From: an uncultured Treponema sp.
GTDB lineage: Bacteria > Spirochaetota > Spirochaetia > Treponematales > Treponemataceae
Reading direction: 5' to 3'
Assembly: GCA_937890485.1 (NCBI GenBank)
Contig: CALBXN010000087.1
Location: forward strand, 1-9,289
Length of the DNA stretch: 9,289 nt
Below are positions 5,994 to 9,289 of this stretch, piece after piece (positions within the stretch are counted from its first letter, which is position 1; each line of letters starts with the position of its first letter). The position numbers and the translations under genes are program-made. The notes under the pieces are model-generated. The model saw only the letters and a list, made by a program, of their open reading frames with translations. It was not told the DNA's origin and searched no databases.

Positions 5994-7082
5994 ATGAGTA
6001 GAGTGTACAATTTTTCAGCAGGACCTTCTTGTTTACCAGAAGAAGTTCTAAAATCAGCCGCAGAAGAAATGATGGATTACAAAGGAACAGGACAGTCTGT
6101 AATGGAAATGAGCCATCGTTCAAAGGCTTATGAATCAATTATTGCAGAAACAGAAAGTTTGGTTAGAGAACTTATGAATGTTCCATCAAATTATAAGATT
6201 TTGTTTTTACAAGGTGGAGCTTCAACACAATTTGCAATGGTTCCAATGAATTTAAAGAAAAACGGAAAGGCTGCATATATTAATACTGGTGTTTGGTCAA
6301 AAAAAGCTATTGCAGAAGCAAAAAAATATTTATCAGTTGAAGTTCTTGCTTCTTCTGATGATAAAAACTTTTCATATATTCCTAAGGTTGAAAAAGTAAC
6401 TGGAGATTATGATTATGTTCACATTACTTTGAACAATACAATTATGGGAACTCACTATGAATATATCCCAGATACGGGTGATATTCCTCTAGTTGCAGAT
6501 ATTTCAAGTTGTATTCTTTCAGAACCTCTTGATGTTAGCAAATTTGGACTTTTGTATGCAGGTGCTCAAAAAAATCTTGCTCCAGCAGGTGTTACTCTTG
6601 TAATTATCCGAGAAGATTTAATCCCAGAAGAACCTATCGCAGGTACACCAACAATGTTGGCTTATAAAACACATAGCGAAAATGGTTCTATGTACAACAC
6701 TCCTCCATGTTACACAATTTACATCATGGGAAAAGTTTTACAGTGGATTAAAGCAAATGGTGGCGCTGAAGGAATGAAAAAACGCAACTACGAAAAAGCA
6801 AATCTTTTCTATGATTACTTGGATAACAGCGATTATTATCATGCAACTGCCGAAAAAGGAAGTCGTTCTATTATGAATATTCCTTTCTTAACAAAATATG
6901 ATGGTGATAAAGCAACTGAAATTAACAAAAAATTTGTTTCAGAAGCAGCAAGTGCAGGATTAGTAAATCTTGCAGGACATCGCCTTGTTGGTGGAATGAG
7001 AGCTTCAATTTACAATGCAATGAGTCTTGAAGGTGTAAAAGCTTTGATAGCTTTCATGGATAAATTTGCAAAAGAAAACTAA
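5994..7082 (+). CDS. serC: Phosphoserine aminotransferase
   Basis: This PLP enzyme converts 3-phosphohydroxypyruvate and glutamate to O-phosphoserine, the second step of serine synthesis, and can also act in PLP synthesis. The 362-residue protein starts with NFSAGPS (6-12). It has the phosphate-binding SHR (40-42), GGAST (74-78), W101 that stacks on the cofactor, the HITLNNTIMGT stretch (143-153), and the PLP lysine K193 in AGAQKNLAPAG. The motif THSENGSMYNTPP (226-238) is also typical. Length is normal. AGGGTG lies just upstream of the ATG. It is the middle gene of rex-serC-serA with 24-nt gaps on both sides, and serA supplies its substrate. Codon use matches the AT-rich left part of the window, although the protein motifs resemble clostridial SerC. 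Confidence 0.95.
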   Translation: MSRVYNFSAGPSCLPEEVLKSAAEEMMDYKGTGQSVMEMSHRSKAYESIIAETESLVRELMNVPSNYKILFLQGGASTQFAMVPMNLKKNGKAAYINTGVWSKKAIAEAKKYLSVEVLASSDDKNFSYIPKVEKVTGDYDYVHITLNNTIMGTHYEYIPDTGDIPLVADISSCILSEPLDVSKFGLLYAGAQKNLAPAGVTLVIIREDLIPEEPIAGTPTMLAYKTHSENGSMYNTPPCYTIYIMGKVLQWIKANGGAEGMKKRNYEKANLFYDYLDNSDYYHATAEKGSRSIMNIPFLTKYDGDKATEINKKFVSEAASAGLVNLAGHRLVGGMRASIYNAMSLEGVKALIAFMDKFAKEN

Positions 7083-7106
7083 TTTTTTAGGTATAAGGAC
7101 TTTAAT

Positions 7107-8273
7107 ATGTATAAAATTCAAACATTAAATAAAATTGCTCCAGATGGACTTGCAAAATTCCCAAGAGAGAATTACGAAATCGCTTCAGAAATTATAAATC
7201 CAGATGCAATCATTCTTCGTTCAGCAGATATGCACAGTATGGATATTCCAGAAAGCGTAAAAGCTGTAGCAAGAGCAGGTGCTGGAACAAATAATATTCC
7301 AATTCCAGCCTTAACAGAAAGAGGAGTTGTAGTTTTTAACACTCCTGGTGCAAATGCAAATGCTGTAAAAGAACTTGTTATCGCAGGGTTGTTCCTTGGT
7401 GCCCGCGACGTGGTTGGCGGAATTGATTGGGTAAAAGAAAACAAGAATGATCCAGATATTGCAAAGAATGCAGAAAAAGCGAAAAAGGCTTTTGCAGGAA
7501 CAGAAATCATTGGCAAGAAATTAGGTGTGATCGGACTTGGTGCTATAGGTCTTTTGGTTGCGAATGCAGCAGTGCATCTTGGTATGAAGGTATATGGTTA
7601 TGACCCATATATCTCTGTAAATGCAGCATGGAGTTTGTCACGTAATGTTAAGCATATTACCAATATTGAGGACATATACCGTGAATGCGATTATATCACG
7701 CTACATGTACCGGCATTAGAGACGCCCAAGAAAATGATTAATGACAAGGCAATCTCTATGATGAAGCCTACAGCGGTTGTGCTGAACTTCGCAAGAGATA
7801 TATTAGTAGATGAGGAAGCAATGGTAAAAGCCTTAGAAGAAGGCAAAGTAGCACGCTATGTATCAGACTTTGCTAATCCTACTGTAGTAGGTAAAAAAGG
7901 CTGTATTATTACACCGCATTTAGGAGCATCTACAGCAGAATCAGAAGACAATTGTGCAATCATGGCAGTACGTGAAGTCAGAGATTACATGGAAAACGGT
8001 AATATCGTACATTCTGTAAACTTCCCGGATTGCAGCATGGGAGCATGCACAACAGAAGGACGTGTGGGCATTTTACATAGAAATGTATCCGGTATGATTA
8101 GCCAGTATACGAATATTTTTGGTGAAGCCGGTATCAATATTGCGAATATGACAAATAATTCAAAAGGCGAATATGCTTATGCACTTTTAGACATAGATTC
8201 ACCGGTTACAGAAGAAGTATTAGCAAAATTAGCTGCAACAGATGGCGTACTTCGTGTGCGTAAGGTGAAATAA
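7107..8273 (+). CDS. serA: D-3-phosphoglycerate dehydrogenase, short form with ACT domain
   Basis: SerA oxidises 3-phosphoglycerate to 3-phosphohydroxypyruvate with NAD+, the committed step of serine synthesis. The 388-residue protein has a split substrate domain (about 1-95 and 275-305), a Rossmann domain with GLGAIG (143-148) and D166 after the second strand, R230 in NFARDILVDEEA as catalytic arginine, H271 in TPHLGAST, and a C-terminal ACT domain (about 318-388) that usually senses serine. RAGAGTNNI (56-64) marks the short clostridial-type SerA. The usual Glu between R230 and H271 (as in DVFxxEP) is not seen; the stretch reads DFANPT (254-259). AAGGA lies 7 nt before the ATG. Codon use changes within the gene: proline codons are CCA or CCT up to about residue 170, then CCG is common. 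The gene therefore appears to join two sources in frame. Confidence 0.93.
   Translation: MYKIQTLNKIAPDGLAKFPRENYEIASEIINPDAIILRSADMHSMDIPESVKAVARAGAGTNNIPIPALTERGVVVFNTPGANANAVKELVIAGLFLGARDVVGGIDWVKENKNDPDIAKNAEKAKKAFAGTEIIGKKLGVIGLGAIGLLVANAAVHLGMKVYGYDPYISVNAAWSLSRNVKHITNIEDIYRECDYITLHVPALETPKKMINDKAISMMKPTAVVLNFARDILVDEEAMVKALEEGKVARYVSDFANPTVVGKKGCIITPHLGASTAESEDNCAIMAVREVRDYMENGNIVHSVNFPDCSMGACTTEGRVGILHRNVSGMISQYTNIFGEAGINIANMTNNSKGEYAYALLDIDSPVTEEVLAKLAATDGVLRVRKVK
7381..7540. other. Compositional boundary zone inside serA
   Basis: Left of this zone the gene uses the AT-rich codons of the left block; right of it, codons resemble those of a gut clostridium. By count, 7321-7380 has 22 G+C in 60 bases and 7381-7440 has 32 in 60, while 4201-4260 in xth has 16 in 60. 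The reading frame and SerA motifs continue unbroken across it. The exact breakpoint cannot be fixed by eye, and there may be two, near 7380 and near 7540. Confidence 0.65.
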
Positions 8274-8334
8274 CTATTTGACACCAAGGAAAGCCGCGTA
8301 GAGGCGATTTTGCGAATAGTGCTCTGAATAGTTA
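8271..8334. repeat. Inverted repeat in the serA to DUF1015 gap
   Basis: TAACTATT at 8271-8278 (starting at the serA stop codon) is the exact reverse complement of AATAGTTA at 8327-8334, with 48 bases between. A third copy of AATAGT occurs at 8315-8320. There is no T-tract after the repeat, so it is not a standard terminator. It could be an RNA stem-loop, a protein site or chance. Confidence 0.4.
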
Positions 8335-8338
8335 TAAT
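8310..8338 (+). promoter_or_regulatory. Possible promoter of the DUF1015 gene
   Basis: A perfect -10 TATAAT (8333-8338) is 17 nt from a partial -35 TTGCGA (8310-8315, four of six consensus bases). The start near 8345 would leave a very short leader that begins just before the AAAGGAG ribosome site at 8347-8353. The gene may also be read through from serA. Confidence 0.5.
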
Positions 8339-8361
8339 AAAAATGTAAAGGAGTAGTATAA

Positions 8362-9289
8362 ATGGCGATTATAAGACCATTTATAGGCATCAGACCAAAT
8401 AAAGGGAAGGCGGCAGATATTGCTGCCCTCCCTTATGATGTTTATAACAGAGAAGAAGCAAAGAAGGTAGTAGCAGCGCAACCGGATTCTTTTTTACGCA
8501 TAGATAGAGCTGAAACAAATTTTCCGGATACAGTAAGTACTTATGATGAGGCAGTATATGACAAAGCAAAGGAATTATTGTGGAAAGCAGTAGAAAACGG
8601 AGACTTTATTCGCGAGGATAAGCGTTGTTATTATATTTATGAGTTAACGATGAATGGGAGAACTCAGACAGGGATTGTAGCCTGTGCTTCAATTGATGAT
8701 TATAAGAATCATGTAATTAAAGAACATGAAAACACCCGTGAGGAGAAGGAAATAGACCGTATTCGTCATGTGGATACCTGTAGTGCACAAACAGGGCCAA
8801 TCTTTTTGGCATATCGTGCGGATTCTAAGATTAATGAAGTGATTCGTCAGGTAAAAACAGGTGAGGCAGAATATGATTTTGTATCAGATGATGGTATTCG
8901 CCATCGGGTATTTGTGATTGCTAAGGAATCACAGATTACGGCGATAGAGCAGGCATTTTCAGGTATTAACGAGATATACATAGCAGATGGGCATCACAGA
9001 GCTGCTTCTGCTGTAAAGGTTGCTCTTAAGAGAAGAGCAGAAAATCCCGGATTTACGGGTGAGGAGGAGTTCAATTTCTTCCTTGCCGTAGCCTTCAGGG
9101 CAGAGGAGCTTAAGATCATGGACTATAACCGTCTTATAAAGGATAAGAACGGTCTTTCGAATGAGGAGCTTTTCATGAGGCTCAGAGAGATTTTTGAAAT
9201 TGCTGAAAAGGACGGTGCCGTAAAGCCTGCAAGACGTCATACCTTCGGCTTTTACTGTAATAAGAAATGGTATGAGCTTACACTTAAGG
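8362..9289 (+). CDS. DUF1015 family protein, 3' end outside window
   Basis: The frame is open from ATG 8362 to the right edge (309 codons), with AAAGGAG 8 nt before the start. Members usually have about 400 residues, so the C-terminal part is missing. Signatures are RPFIGIRPN near the start, ALPYDVYNREEA (22-33), the KEHENTREEKEIDR segment (120-133), TGPIF (144-148) and IADGHHRAASA (207-217). The biochemical role of the family is not settled. The GHHR motif resembles that of ParB/sulfiredoxin-fold proteins, and some relatives of that fold are serine kinases. Lying next to serA, as is common in clostridia, it may work on serine or phosphoserine; that is inference. Leucine codons are mostly TTA or TTG (five of six) before the GHHR motif but all CTT or CTC (nine of nine) after it, so this gene also looks mosaic. 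Confidence 0.88.
   Translation, partial: MAIIRPFIGIRPNKGKAADIAALPYDVYNREEAKKVVAAQPDSFLRIDRAETNFPDTVSTYDEAVYDKAKELLWKAVENGDFIREDKRCYYIYELTMNGRTQTGIVACASIDDYKNHVIKEHENTREEKEIDRIRHVDTCSAQTGPIFLAYRADSKINEVIRQVKTGEAEYDFVSDDGIRHRVFVIAKESQITAIEQAFSGINEIYIADGHHRAASAVKVALKRRAENPGFTGEEEFNFFLAVAFRAEELKIMDYNRLIKDKNGLSNEELFMRLREIFEIAEKDGAVKPARRHTFGFYCNKKWYELTLK
8985..9010. other. Second compositional boundary, at the GHHR motif of the DUF1015 gene
   Basis: At the codons for ADGHHRAAS the style changes from TTA/TTG leucine with mixed GAA/GAG glutamate to CTT leucine, mostly GAG glutamate and more TTC, AAG and AGG. Positions 9061-9120 hold 30 G+C in 60. The frame is intact. The coincidence with the most conserved motif of the family is typical of both homologous recombination and false assembly joins. 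Confidence 0.55.

Noticed and set aside
7172..7516. Long minus-strand open frame (114 codons) inside serA
   Set aside because: It is fully antisense to a clear SerA coding region, has no ribosome site or recognisable domain, and is rich in Ala, Ser and Phe as expected for a complement-frame shadow.
8278..8283. Perfect TTGACA just after the serA stop as a -35 element
   Set aside because: With a 17-nt spacer the -10 would be GAGGCG, which is not a promoter; the TATAAT further on fits TTGCGA at 8310 instead.
8959..9240. Minus-strand open frame (93 codons) opposite the DUF1015 gene
   Set aside because: The plus strand encodes a recognisable family protein across the whole stretch, so this is a shadow.

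Overview
The window reads as an AT-rich bacterial chromosome segment of spirochaete (Treponema-like, probably gut or rumen) character over positions 1 to about 7380. From there to the right edge the base and codon usage is that of a gut clostridium (Lachnospiraceae-like). The taxonomic reading is inference. It rests on AT-rich codon use, on a clpS-clpA-aat N-degron cluster (ClpS and Aat are generally absent from low-GC Gram-positives), and on a clostridial-type serine operon at the right. No sequence search was possible.

Left block, minus strand, read from right to left: clpS, clpA and aat, then a tRNA-Ala(GGC) gene with its own good promoter, a strong intrinsic terminator, and the first 37 codons of a GH13 alpha-glycosidase running off the left edge. 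ClpS, ClpA and Aat together form almost a whole Leu/N-degron pathway: Aat adds Leu or Phe to protein N termini, ClpS recognises them, and ClpA unfolds the substrate for ClpP. ClpP is not in the window.

Middle block, plus strand: an exonuclease III gene (xth), apparently leaderless and sharing a tight divergent promoter region with clpS, is followed 13 nt later by a small rhomboid intramembrane protease gene. Next comes a 170-nt intergenic region with a promoter and two near-perfect Rex operators, then rex, serC and serA, each separated by 24 nt. The layout implies an autoregulated, NADH-responsive rex operon that also carries two serine-biosynthesis genes, one encoding an NAD-dependent dehydrogenase.

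Right block: codon and base usage changes inside serA (about 7380-7540) while the reading frame and protein motifs stay intact. It changes again inside the next gene, a DUF1015-family protein open to the right edge, at its conserved GHHR motif (about 8985-9010). The right end therefore looks mosaic. It is either natural homologous recombination between serine operons or, quite plausibly, a metagenome-assembly chimera joined at conserved stretches. I saw no CRISPR array, insertion sequence, rRNA or riboswitch.
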